Of a stretch of DNA of 64,000 nt, positions 7,941 through 16,567 are shown in pieces; the stretch's first letter is position 1; each line of letters begins with the position of its first letter. The stretch comes from Rhizobium cauense (GTDB lineage: Bacteria; Pseudomonadota; Alphaproteobacteria; Rhizobiales; Rhizobiaceae), in assembly GCF_019511525.1 (NCBI RefSeq), contig NZ_JAEUAT010000004.1, positions 248,001 to 312,000 of the forward strand, in the 5' to 3' direction. Position numbers and translations under genes: made by a program. The notes below the pieces were generated by a model. It was not told where the DNA came from and ran no database searches. It saw only the letters and a list, made by a program, of their open reading frames with translations.

Positions 7941-9401
7941 ATGTTTCAAAATACCATTTTGCTTACTGCCTTTATCAATGTGCTCGGCATTGCGGGCATA
8001 GTCGTGTGGCATCTCCAGGGCCGATCTCGACCAAATGAGCGGCTCGTCACGCAGATCGCCTTCTTTCTGGCGATGACCGCGACGCTTGTCGCGGCGCGAA
8101 TCATGCCTTTTCGGTTCGACGCACCACACTTGGACGGCGCGGGCTCACTCGTTGTTGTAGCCAAGATCCTTTGGTGGACGCATCTTTCTTGGGCCACGAT
8201 CGGATTTGTCAGGATCTATATCGTGCTGGATGGGAGGCCGCGGGAAGCACGCCTTATACAGGATCTGCTGGTTGCTATGGTCTACCTCGGTGTGCTGTTG
8301 TCTGTCATGGCCTTCGTTTTTGGAGTGCCGATCGGGACCATTCTCGCAACGTCTGGCGTCTTCGCTATCATTCTCGGTCTCGCGTTGCAGAATACCCTCG
8401 GCGACGTTTTCTCGGGTGTAGCCCTAACTCTTGGAAGGCCCTACACAATTGGAGACTGGATATTGCTGCCTGACGGAACGGAGGGCCGCGTGGTCGCCAG
8501 CAATTGGCGTTCGACTTACCTTCTGACGGGTGCCCAGAATCTCGTAGTGATGCCCAACAGCGTGCTCGCAAAACAGGGGTTGACCAATGTTAGCAAGCCT
8601 GACGAAGCTCATCAGTTGGTGTTGGGGGTCCGAATTGTACCAACACACAACCCCGCGTTTTTGCTCCGCGTGATGCTGGATGCCCTCAGTAGTTGCAACA
8701 GCATTGTTCAAGAGCCGCCATCAAATGTATCTCTTATGGGCATCGATGCGGCCGCGGTCGACCTTCAACTTTACTTCAGGGTCACCAGCCTGGCTCAGCG
8801 TAGCGCCGCTAGGAACGAGGTCATCGACCTTATTTATAGGCATTGCAACGCCAACGGCCTTAGTTTGGCGACGCCGCTAGGAAGCCAGATTTCTCAAGCA
8901 AGCGAGATTGCCGCTCCTAAGGTCTCGGCCCTGACATTACTGCGATCCATGCTATTGTTTTCCGGTCTGTCCGAGGAGGAGATAAAGCTGATCGCCGCTG
9001 GAGCGACCGAGAAGAAACTGGCCCCGGGTGAGGAGCTGCTGCCAAAGGGTTCGATCTCCAACAAATTGCTTGTGATCCGGGAAGGCGTGGCTTTGCGCCG
9101 TGATCAAGGTGAGATCATTGCGAGGCTCGCGCCCGGCGATGCTCTGGGCGCGTGGGGAATCTTTGCTGGGCAGTCTGAGAAAAGCCAATCTGTGACACTG
9201 ACTCCCGTCACCATCTACGAGATTGAAAGGGCAGTGTTCGACGACCTAGTAGCCAGCCGGCCGCATTTAGCGGACGAGTTGGTGAGACGACTACATCTAC
9301 ACGGATCACATGCCGAGGCAGGGTCGCCCCCTCCTAATCATGAAGATGGAAACCGCGCGCATTTGGTGCACGCGATACGCAATATGTTCATCGGGCACTA
9401 G
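7941..9401 (+). CDS. MscS-type mechanosensitive channel with C-terminal cyclic-nucleotide-binding domain
   Basis: The 486-residue inner-membrane protein has several N-terminal transmembrane helices (about 2-22, 33-52, 63-85, 100-125). The MscS pore helix and hinge (GTILATSGVFAIILGLALQNTLGD, in parts) lie near 133-160, and the beta domain has RPYTIGDWILLPDGTEGRV. After residue 320 a Crp-like cyclic-nucleotide-binding domain follows (LFSGLSEEEIKLIAAG, LAPGDALGAWGIFAG). This is the architecture of cNMP-gated MscS homologues known in rhizobia and cyanobacteria. The canonical Arg of the phosphate-binding cassette is not clear, so the ligand is uncertain. It may be on the upstream transcript (103-bp gap). 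Confidence 0.88.
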   Translation: MFQNTILLTAFINVLGIAGIVVWHLQGRSRPNERLVTQIAFFLAMTATLVAARIMPFRFDAPHLDGAGSLVVVAKILWWTHLSWATIGFVRIYIVLDGRPREARLIQDLLVAMVYLGVLLSVMAFVFGVPIGTILATSGVFAIILGLALQNTLGDVFSGVALTLGRPYTIGDWILLPDGTEGRVVASNWRSTYLLTGAQNLVVMPNSVLAKQGLTNVSKPDEAHQLVLGVRIVPTHNPAFLLRVMLDALSSCNSIVQEPPSNVSLMGIDAAAVDLQLYFRVTSLAQRSAARNEVIDLIYRHCNANGLSLATPLGSQISQASEIAAPKVSALTLLRSMLLFSGLSEEEIKLIAAGATEKKLAPGEELLPKGSISNKLLVIREGVALRRDQGEIIARLAPGDALGAWGIFAGQSEKSQSVTLTPVTIYEIERAVFDDLVASRPHLADELVRRLHLHGSHAEAGSPPPNHEDGNRAHLVHAIRNMFIGH

Positions 9402-9536
9402 CTGACGCGCCCTTGCCTCGGATGCTCGGACCCATCGTTCAAGTCGTTGGACCGTGCGTACAAGCACAGGAACTTCTAAAACTCGAAAGAGCGACTACTC
9501 TTCTCAACAGCTCAAAAAAACGAAAGGGGAGCTGTC

Positions 9537-10250
9537 ATGCACGCTAATCTAAAGTGGGAAAGATCCGAAATTGACCGAGCGGCTGTCGTTGACCAGACAA
9601 TGATGGAAAGGCGCGCTAAACGGGGCTTTCTAAGTACTCCCGTTCCTACCCAGACGGTTACCGACATCCTCAACGCGGCTCGCTTCGCTCCTAGCTCCAG
9701 TAATACCCAGCCTTGGCGGTGTTACGTGCTCACGGGTGATGCGCGAGATCGTATCACAGCCAAGGCAGTCGACATATTTCGGGCAGGTCCAGAAAAACTC
9801 GCACCGGAGTATCCATTTTTTCCACAGCCGTTGCATGACCCATTCATCGGTCGTTTTAATCTCTTCCGCGGCCAACTTGGCGATGCTGTCGGGGTTCCTC
9901 GGAGTGATAAGTACGGCAGGCTAAAGGACGTCGAGCGCCAGTTCAGATTCTTCGAAGCCCCCGTTGGTATGATTTTCACGATGGACAGAAAGCTAGAGTG
10001 GGCAAGCTTCATCTGCTACGGGTGTTTCCTGCAGAATCTGATGCTTGCGGCCAGAGCCAGAGGGCTGGATACGTGCGCACAGCAGATTTGGTCTCTGCAG
10101 CATCGACTGCTCCGAGAGGAACTGGGATTTCCAGAGTCGGACATGGTGGTCGCGGGTATGTCGTTGGGCTGGGCAGACGACGGCCTGCCCGAGAACAACA
10201 TGGAAAACCACAAGCTGGCGATCGAAGATTTCGTTGAATTCGTGAGCTGA
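9537..10250 (+). CDS. Nitroreductase family FMN oxidoreductase
   Basis: The 237-residue protein carries the family signatures RRAKRGFLSTPVP (FMN-binding Arg pair), ARFAPSSSNTQPWRCYV and the C-terminal GMSLGWADD. Relatives include nitrobenzoate reductases and TcpB-like quinone reductases of trichlorophenol operons. A strong ribosome site AAAGGGGAG precedes the ATG. It is followed by a co-directional LysR gene. It could reduce nitroaromatics or quinones made by the monooxygenase encoded at 14966. Substrate choice is inferred only. Confidence 0.9.
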   Translation: MHANLKWERSEIDRAAVVDQTMMERRAKRGFLSTPVPTQTVTDILNAARFAPSSSNTQPWRCYVLTGDARDRITAKAVDIFRAGPEKLAPEYPFFPQPLHDPFIGRFNLFRGQLGDAVGVPRSDKYGRLKDVERQFRFFEAPVGMIFTMDRKLEWASFICYGCFLQNLMLAARARGLDTCAQQIWSLQHRLLREELGFPESDMVVAGMSLGWADDGLPENNMENHKLAIEDFVEFVS

Positions 10251-10357
10251 ACGCGTCAGGTACTTGACGTCACACCACCATGCCGCCGATTAATTGGTCG
10301 TCGCGATGCGTCGCGAGGACCTTCTCGTGCTTACATGCGCCAAAGTGATAGGTACCA

Positions 10358-11281
10358 ATGCTCGATCTCAAAGATGTTTACTTCTTTGTCCAAGTGGTGG
10401 ATCGCGGGGGGTTTACCGCAGCGGGCGAAAGCCTCCGCGTGCCCAAGTCAACCCTTAGCCATAGAGTACGCGAACTTGAGGACTCCCTTGGGGTACGGCT
10501 GATCAACCGGACATCCAGGCAATTCGGAATGACGGATGTAGGGGCGGAATTCTATCAGCATGCACTCCAGCTTATTCAATCTGCAGACACCGCTGAGGAG
10601 TTCGTCCGCCAGAGGTTACATGAGCCAAGCGGAACGATCCGGATCACAACGGCAGTCGAGATTGCTCAATTCGCTCTTCGCGATGTCATTCCAATTTTCT
10701 TGAACCGATATCCGAAGGTGAGGATCGTTGAGATCGCAACCGATCGCTTGGTCGATATGGTTGCCGAGGGATTCGATCTAGCGTTGCGTGGCCATGTCGC
10801 ATCCCTTCAGAACTCAACCTTGGTCCAAAGAGGGATTGCCAGTGTGCCATGGTATCTGTTCGCCAGTCCGGAGTATCTGCGCCAAGCGGGAGAAGTGGCC
10901 GATCCGGATAATCTTTCGTCACATTCAACGCTTGCGAACGACCGCCACGGGGCGCAGGTATGGCGGTTGAAGGGGCCGCTAGGTCAAGAGGTTGAAGTTC
11001 CCATAGAGCCACGGTTTCTCAGCAATAATATGATTGCCTTGAAAGAGGCAGCATGCGCCAACCTGGGTGTTGCTGCATTGCCGGGCTATATGTGCCGCGA
11101 GGACATAGAAGCGGGGAGACTCTGTCAGATACTCCCGGGGTGGATGGCTGCGGACGCCCGCATGAGCGCGCTGATTCCCTACAAGAGTGGGTTGCTTCCG
11201 GCAGTTCGGTCGCTCGTCGATTTTCTCGCGGTCGAGGTCCCCAAGGTGACGGCCTTTACGCCCCTAACAACCAGCCGATAG
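10358..11281 (+). CDS. LysR-family transcriptional regulator
   Basis: This 307-residue regulator starts MLDLKDVYFFVQVVDRGGFTAAGESLRVPKSTLSHRVRELE in parts, the classical winged HTH, followed by a substrate-binding effector domain (RFLSNNMIALKEAACANLGVAALPGYM). It belongs to the short-linker DsdC/AaeR-like group often found beside quinone and nitro reductases. It lies 107 bp after the nitroreductase on the same strand, so it may control that gene or the upstream region. The effector is unknown. Confidence 0.92.
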   Translation: MLDLKDVYFFVQVVDRGGFTAAGESLRVPKSTLSHRVRELEDSLGVRLINRTSRQFGMTDVGAEFYQHALQLIQSADTAEEFVRQRLHEPSGTIRITTAVEIAQFALRDVIPIFLNRYPKVRIVEIATDRLVDMVAEGFDLALRGHVASLQNSTLVQRGIASVPWYLFASPEYLRQAGEVADPDNLSSHSTLANDRHGAQVWRLKGPLGQEVEVPIEPRFLSNNMIALKEAACANLGVAALPGYMCREDIEAGRLCQILPGWMAADARMSALIPYKSGLLPAVRSLVDFLAVEVPKVTAFTPLTTSR

Positions 11282-11408
11282 TACAAAGCGCTGGGCGGAT
11301 ATAGGCATACCTCAGTTCAATACCCACAGATTGCAGGTTGCACTACCCTCGCATCCGCCGGCTTATCCGGCGTGACAGCGCGTTTGACGTCTTTCCGGAA
11401 AGTTAGCG

Positions 11409-11784
11409 ATGAAATTGCGGACGTGGGTTAAGCAAGCACTCCAATCCTGCGCACTCATCGCGGGGTCCGGCGTACCACTCACAACGATCTTTCTCTCCGA
11501 GGTCCGCGGTTTCTCTGGAGAATACCTCGCAAAGACGCTCCAAGCCCTAGCACGCACCGAGGTGTTGGTAGGTACCCCGGTCTGGGGGGAGGCTACCAAC
11601 TCAGTAGAGGCGCGCGACATCACCATTCTTGAGATCCTTGAAGCTATCGAAGGCCCGTCGGACAGTTTTAGGCCTAACGGTCGCCAGCGATCTATCAGCG
11701 GATCGCGAAACCGAGCTATAAATCTGCGTGTTGGACGACTTGGTGGCAACCGGTGCTCGCCGGAACCAGCATCGAAGACTTAGT
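11409..11784 (+). pseudogene. Frameshifted Rrf2-family regulator
   Basis: The open frame begins like Rrf2 proteins (MKLRTWVKQALQSCALIAGS, LTTIFLSEVRGFSGEYLAKTLQALART) and later reads DITILEILEAIEGP, a conserved Rrf2 stretch. The wing segment between them, PGLGGGYQLSR, is only found in another forward frame around 11576-11610, and the C-terminal WWQPVLAGTSIEDLVV in yet another around 11740-11788. At least three frame changes are needed to rebuild the protein, so the gene is decayed. A LysR gene overlaps its 3' end. Confidence 0.7.
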
Positions 11785-11814
11785 TGTTTAGGGGGAATCC
11801 AAAATGCAAGCTCT

Positions 11815-12765
11815 ATGCTGCCGGAGATTGGAGGGGTCGCGTTGCAAGGTCTCCTAAATGAGACCGCGGGCTTGCTCGCGTTTTGTCGGACCGTCGAGAC
11901 GGGATCGTTCACCGCGGCAGCGCTTAGCATCGGAACGAGCCCCTCTTCGGCCTCAAAGGCTGTGTCTCGGCTTGAGGCGATGCTTGGTGCTAAGCTCTTT
12001 CGCCGCACCACACGGACCCTGAGTCTGACACAGGAGGGCGAGGCGCTCTTTCGACGGGTTCGGCCTATCCTCACGGAGATCGAACAAGCTGGCGATGCCG
12101 TTCAAAGCAATCAAAACACGTCGGGTCACCTGAGGGTCAGCTTGCCCGGCGAATTCGGCCGACAGCTTCTTGCGCCGATCTTCGAGAAGTTCATGGCCGT
12201 GCATCCGAGTATATCGCTGCAACTGGATATGACTGACCGCCATTCGGATGTCGTCCGCGACGGTTACGATGCGGCGTACCGAGTAGGCTATACAGACCAG
12301 AATTCGCTTGTTTCGCGCACGCTGACGCAACTGGAAATGGCCGTGGTAGCGGCCCCTTCGTTTGCGGCAAACCCGGACAAGGCTGCGACCACGGACGCAC
12401 TGCGCGAGCTACCCTTTGCGCGGTACTCAATCGGGGGGCGAGCTTATCCCGTACGGTTTGCTGACGGCACGGAGTTTGTCCCAAAAGGCCGATTGGATCT
12501 TGATACAGCTGTGGCAATCCGACAGGCGGTAAAATCCGGGATTGGGCTCGGGTATGTGATCAGATTGATTGTGCAAGAAGATCTGGCTCGCGGATCCCTC
12601 GTTGAAGTGGTTCCATCGACAATCCTCAAGCCAATGCCTTTCCAGGTGCTCCATGCGTTGGGCAGAATGCCCACACATCGATTGCAGGTGTTCACCGAAT
12701 TCATCGCCGAGACTGTTAGAAGGCTTCAAAAGAGCGACCGTGCGAATGGGTCATCGTTTTGCTGA
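11815..12765 (+). CDS. LysR-family transcriptional regulator
   Basis: The winged HTH is clear (LLAFCRTVETGSFTAAALS, SSASKAVSRLEAMLGAKLF), followed by an effector domain (about 316 residues in total). The ATG at 11815 is taken here. A TTG at 11842 has a better-spaced GGAGGGG and would give a start nine residues later, closer to usual LysR starts. The ORF begins inside the 3' end of the decayed Rrf2 gene. It converges with the NodD-like LysR gene that ends at 12791. No target gene is evident. Confidence 0.85.
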   Translation: MLPEIGGVALQGLLNETAGLLAFCRTVETGSFTAAALSIGTSPSSASKAVSRLEAMLGAKLFRRTTRTLSLTQEGEALFRRVRPILTEIEQAGDAVQSNQNTSGHLRVSLPGEFGRQLLAPIFEKFMAVHPSISLQLDMTDRHSDVVRDGYDAAYRVGYTDQNSLVSRTLTQLEMAVVAAPSFAANPDKAATTDALRELPFARYSIGGRAYPVRFADGTEFVPKGRLDLDTAVAIRQAVKSGIGLGYVIRLIVQEDLARGSLVEVVPSTILKPMPFQVLHALGRMPTHRLQVFTEFIAETVRRLQKSDRANGSSFC

Positions 12766-12790
12766 CCCGATAGCGGCTGCGTGTGTTTGA

Positions 12791-13726
12791 TCAGCCAATG
12801 AGCGCGGTACCTGCTTGAATTTTGGCCGCCGTTTCTCGCAAGCAGCCGCGCAGCCAACAGTGTGCGAGATTACTGGTATGTCTCGGGTGCCAGAACATAC
12901 GCTCATGAATATCAGGCAACGCAACGGGCGGCTCCACGCCGATGACGCCGGACACGCCCAGCTCGGATATAGCCCGTTCCAGTACCAAGGTGATTAAATT
13001 GGTTCGCCGCAGGAGGAATGGAACCAGCACAAAGCTTTCAACGGTTACCGCTATTCGGCGACTAACACCCTCACGCGCCAGATGCTGATCGGCTAAGTTG
13101 AGTTGTCGATCGGGGCCAATGCCGTATGCGAGATGGGGCGAGTTCAGGAATGCCTCCATGGAGATCTTCCCTGGCTTAGCGAAGACCTTACTTTGGGAAT
13201 CAGCTGCGCACAGCCATCGGTCGCTGAGAAGAGGTTCGGAGGGAAAGTCGCTATCCGGCAGAAGCTCGCTGGGTTCAATTACGACGTCCGCCAGATCCTC
13301 GTGGAGCATCCTTTCGGGATCGTGCGAGCGTGGTATGAGGTGAAGTGTGATATGCGGTGCTTCGGCCTCAAGACGCTTCACCAGCGGGCCAAGCAAGACG
13401 AGAACTGCATAGTCCGAGGCGCTTATCGTGAAAGTTCTCGCATCCTGGCGGGGATCAAATCCCCCTTGCTGCATCAGAGTTTGCTGAACTTTGCTCAGAG
13501 CATCTTTGAGAGGCTCAATCAAATTCTGTGCGTTTTGGGTTAATGCAAGCTGGCGTCCGACACGCACCAACAGCGGGTCATGAAACAAGTCTCTCAAACG
13601 GCTGAGAGCCGCGCTCGTCGCCGATTGACTTAGCCCGACAACCTCACCCGCGCGACTGACGCTCTTTTCTCGAAGAAGCGCGTCGAGAACCACAAGCAGG
13701 TTTAGATCGACGCCACGTAGGTTCAT
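12791..13726 (-). CDS. NodD-clade LysR regulator of the hydroxyquinol operon (predicted)
   Basis: The 311-residue protein begins MNLRGVDLNLLVVLDALLRE with HTH SQSATSAALSRLRDLFHDPLLVR, the pattern of the NodD/NahR/LinR/PcpR clade that controls aromatic catabolism. It is divergent from the flavin reductase-monooxygenase-dioxygenase operon across about 220 bp that hold an ATC-N9-GAT element. This makes it the best candidate activator, with a pathway phenol or intermediate as inducer. Family confident; target inferred from the divergent arrangement. Confidence 0.92.
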   Translation of the reverse strand: MNLRGVDLNLLVVLDALLREKSVSRAGEVVGLSQSATSAALSRLRDLFHDPLLVRVGRQLALTQNAQNLIEPLKDALSKVQQTLMQQGGFDPRQDARTFTISASDYAVLVLLGPLVKRLEAEAPHITLHLIPRSHDPERMLHEDLADVVIEPSELLPDSDFPSEPLLSDRWLCAADSQSKVFAKPGKISMEAFLNSPHLAYGIGPDRQLNLADQHLAREGVSRRIAVTVESFVLVPFLLRRTNLITLVLERAISELGVSGVIGVEPPVALPDIHERMFWHPRHTSNLAHCWLRGCLRETAAKIQAGTALIG

Positions 13727-13742
13727 AGATTGTCCTCCAGAT

Positions 13743-13759
13743 GTATCGATACGCTGGAT
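13743..13759. promoter_or_regulatory. Nod-box-like LysR site in the divergent promoter
   Basis: The stretch contains ATC-N9-GAT (13745-13759), the core of sites bound by NodD-type LysR proteins and a T-N11-A motif. It overlaps the perfect palindrome GTATCGATAC (13743-13752). It lies 17 bp upstream of the regulator start and about 190 bp upstream of the operon start. A second ATCGAT core occurs at 13776-13781. Confidence 0.5.
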
Positions 13760-13947
13760 AGATGAGTTCCGAATAATCGATTGGACACATTACGACAGAA
13801 CCGTAACATCGCTGTCAACAAAAAATAAAATAACGGGGAACGCAAAGCTTGCTGCTTCGTAAAGATGAAGCACAATTGGCGTTCTGAAGCGCAATTCTTT
13901 GTTTTTAGCAAGTGCAAGTTAAGTAATGCTTGCGCCAAGGAGGAAAT

Positions 13948-14535
13948 ATGCGTGATTTAGACGAAAGAACGCACTCATTTCAGTGTGGAGACGCTTTGGA
14001 TGTACTTCAAAAGTGGGAACTTAACTCTGGGCCAGAGGCACTGGCATTCCGTTCGGCAATGCGCAAATTCGTGGGTGGCGTGACGGTCATCTCAACGCTC
14101 CACGAGGGGCGTCCGTGGGGAATGACCGTGAGCGCTTTCAGTCCGGCGTGCATGGATCCACCCATGCTAATTGCATGCGTAAATCGAGAAACGGTCACTG
14201 CGAGCGACATCACCCGGGATCCGCGGTTCGCGGTCAACATCCTTAGCGACGAGCAGGTCGCAATCTCCCAATTCTGCTCACGACCGCGTGAGGACAAATT
14301 CATCGAAGCCTTCGTTCTTCCATTCGAGGAAGTCCCTGACACAGTCCAGATGCCAGTGTTGAGGAATTCACTCATCACGTTCGACTGTAGGGCCAATACG
14401 ACCTTCGTTGTGAACAGTCACCTCGTTCTTCTTGCGCAGGTTCGGGCAGTGCTTGCACCCTCCTCGAAAAAGCCGCTTCTCTACGGCGAGGGGCAGTACA
14501 TGCAGGGCGTCTCAATAAAGATGGCGGCCGCGTGA
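13948..14535 (+). CDS. NAD(P)H:flavin reductase component of a two-component monooxygenase
   Basis: The ATG at 13948 follows an ideal AAGGAGG and gives 195 residues. The flavin-reductase-like fold is recognised by FRSAMRKFVGGVTVIST, GMTVSAFSPACMDPPMLIACVN and FAVNILSDEQ, as in HpaC, TftC and TcpX. These enzymes supply FADH2 to an HpaB-type oxygenase. It is the first gene of an operon whose next three junctions overlap by a few bases, consistent with translational coupling to the oxygenase at 14966. Confidence 0.9.
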   Translation: MRDLDERTHSFQCGDALDVLQKWELNSGPEALAFRSAMRKFVGGVTVISTLHEGRPWGMTVSAFSPACMDPPMLIACVNRETVTASDITRDPRFAVNILSDEQVAISQFCSRPREDKFIEAFVLPFEEVPDTVQMPVLRNSLITFDCRANTTFVVNSHLVLLAQVRAVLAPSSKKPLLYGEGQYMQGVSIKMAAA

Positions 14536-14969
14536 TGAACGCCGCCACGAATGCAACCGAACTCGTCGAGGCTCTCTACGTTGCCTACAACAGTCACCGG
14601 ATGGGAGATGTTGCGGCATTCTATGCAGTAGGCGCAACGCATGAGGACATCGCGCATGGGCGTCCAAAGGTAGGCGCACAGGCTATTGTCGAAGGGCTTC
14701 AGAAATTTCTCGGCTGGTTTCCGGACGCGGCATGGAAGCTCGAGTCGATCATTACCGACACCAACGAGAAAGCTGCGGTGCAGTACACGCTGACTGGCAC
14801 CTTGTCAGCCGCACTGGGACCGATCGTGCCTCGTGGCCAAAAAATCTCACTCCGTGGGCTTATGGTTCTCACACTCGAGGACGGAAAAATCTCGCGCAGC
14901 GAAGACTACTGGGACGCAACGACGTTCCAGAAACAACTGAACTCCAACACTCCAGAGGATAGATCATGA
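14535..14969 (+). CDS. SnoaL/NTF2-like protein of unknown role in the phenol oxidation operon
   Basis: A 144-residue small alpha+beta cone protein: ELVEALYVAYNSHRMGDVAAFYAVGATHEDIAHGRP in parts, and GLMVLTLEDGKISRSEDYWD, are SnoaL-type signatures. The ATG at 14535 overlaps the stop of the flavin reductase, with a GTG one codon earlier. Its own stop overlaps the start of the monooxygenase (ATGA). Members are cyclases, isomerases, hydrolases or binding proteins. Tight coupling between the reductase and oxygenase genes suggests it acts on the oxygenation product, but no known pathway step demands it. Confidence 0.85.
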   Translation: MNAATNATELVEALYVAYNSHRMGDVAAFYAVGATHEDIAHGRPKVGAQAIVEGLQKFLGWFPDAAWKLESIITDTNEKAAVQYTLTGTLSAALGPIVPRGQKISLRGLMVLTLEDGKISRSEDYWDATTFQKQLNSNTPEDRS

Positions 14970-16567
14970 GAACGGGTAAAGAATACCTCGAGTCGCTACG
15001 CGACAACCGAAAAGTCTACGTCGGCGGAGAATTAATTGACGACGTAACGACACATCCCAAGACGCGTGGCTACGCCAATGCAATTGCGGAATACTACGAC
15101 CTTCATCTCGATCCGGCCAACCAGGATATCGCGACGTTTATCGACGAGAAGGGTAATCGTCAGTCGATGCATTGGTTCCTTCCCCGCACCAAGGAGGATG
15201 CTGTCCGTCGCCGCAAATACGCCGACTTTATTTTCCGCCACTTCAAGGGCGGTATCTTCACCCGTCCGCCGATGGGAATGAATTGCGTGATGTTCACCCA
15301 GGTCGACGATCAGCAGCCGTGGGCTGACAACTCTATTTTCAAGAACGGTCATCGCGATCTCTCGGGCAACATTCAACGCCAATGGGAGGAGGTGACCAGC
15401 AAAGACTTAGCCATCTCCCCGATGTTCGTCGACGTCCAATTTGATCGGGGCCGCGTCGAAGCGCTCGGCGAGACCCCGATGCTTAGTATCGTGGAAGAGC
15501 GCGATGATGGCATCCTGGTAAGGGGCTGGAAGGCCATCGGAACATCAGTTCCCTTCGTCAACCATATCCTCATTGGCAACTTGTGGCGACCTGGCCAGAC
15601 AGCAGAGCAGACGGTCTATGCGCTGGTTCCGATCGCTACCAAAGGCATCTCCGTCGTCGCCCGTGAATCTCGCGTTCAGCCAAACGCGGATCCGTATGAT
15701 CGTCCGCTGGCGACGATCGGTGACGAACTGGACGCGATGGTCTACTTTGACGACGTCCTGATCCCTTGGAGTCAGGTCCAACATATCGGAAACCCCGAGC
15801 ATGCGAAGTGGTACCCGCAGCGTCAGTTTGATTGGGTCCACCTGGAAACGCAGATCCGCCACTGCGTTCATGCCGAACTAATGGTTGGCCTCGCGCTATT
15901 GCTCACTCAATCCCTGGGAACGAGCAATAACCCAGTCGTCCAGTCCCAGCTCGCCGAACTGATCAGATTCCGCGAAACGTGCACGGCGTTTATGCTCGCG
16001 GCTGAGGAAACAGGGTTCGCCACCCCTGGTGGGCTTTTCAAGCCGAACAACATCTATATCGACTTTGGGCGAGCACATTATCTCGAGCATCAGCCTAAGA
16101 TGGTCAACATGCTGATCGAATTCTGCGGCCGGGGTATTGTCCTTCAACCGACAAAGCGAGAACTCGACGATCCGTACATTGGCCCCAAGCTGGCAGAGGC
16201 GCTGCGCGGTGCGGAAATCAGCGCGCACGATCGCATCAAGATCTTCCGCCAGATAAGCGAGCGTTTCCTTACGGAGTGGGGTACTCGTCACGAGATGTTC
16301 GAAAAGTTCAACGGCACGCCTCTGTATCTGATCAACCTACTCACTCTCCAGCGAACTGAGTATCACGTTGATGGTCCACTTACTGCGCTGGCACGGGAGG
16401 TTCTCGGTTTCGGTGACACGGCGGAACTCGGGAAACGTGCACAGGAGGCCGAGAAGAACGCTCACTATGCCAACGTGCGCTTCCAACCGGAATATGCGCG
16501 GGCGCAGGACGTTCACGAGGGTTACATCACTTCTCCAGGCGAGCGCACAAGCGTCAACGCCGCCTGA
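14966..16567 (+). CDS. FADH2-dependent phenol monooxygenase (4-hydroxyphenylacetate 3-hydroxylase family, TftD/TcpA/HadA-like)
   Basis: The 533-residue protein shows the group D flavin monooxygenase (acyl-CoA dehydrogenase-like) pattern. MRTGKEYLESLRDNRKVYVGG is the characteristic start, with PRTKEDAVRRRKYAD, DLSGNIQRQWEEVTSKDLA, VYFDDVLIPW and the C-terminal helical domain. Relatives hydroxylate chlorophenols or nitrophenols ortho or para with loss of the substituent, or 4-hydroxyphenylacetate. With hydroxyquinol dioxygenase and maleylacetate reductase downstream, the likely product is hydroxyquinol or a chlorinated form. Chlorophenol, nitrophenol and resorcinol are all possible substrates. 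Electrons would come from the reductase at 13948. Confidence 0.92.
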   Translation: MRTGKEYLESLRDNRKVYVGGELIDDVTTHPKTRGYANAIAEYYDLHLDPANQDIATFIDEKGNRQSMHWFLPRTKEDAVRRRKYADFIFRHFKGGIFTRPPMGMNCVMFTQVDDQQPWADNSIFKNGHRDLSGNIQRQWEEVTSKDLAISPMFVDVQFDRGRVEALGETPMLSIVEERDDGILVRGWKAIGTSVPFVNHILIGNLWRPGQTAEQTVYALVPIATKGISVVARESRVQPNADPYDRPLATIGDELDAMVYFDDVLIPWSQVQHIGNPEHAKWYPQRQFDWVHLETQIRHCVHAELMVGLALLLTQSLGTSNNPVVQSQLAELIRFRETCTAFMLAAEETGFATPGGLFKPNNIYIDFGRAHYLEHQPKMVNMLIEFCGRGIVLQPTKRELDDPYIGPKLAEALRGAEISAHDRIKIFRQISERFLTEWGTRHEMFEKFNGTPLYLINLLTLQRTEYHVDGPLTALAREVLGFGDTAELGKRAQEAEKNAHYANVRFQPEYARAQDVHEGYITSPGERTSVNAA

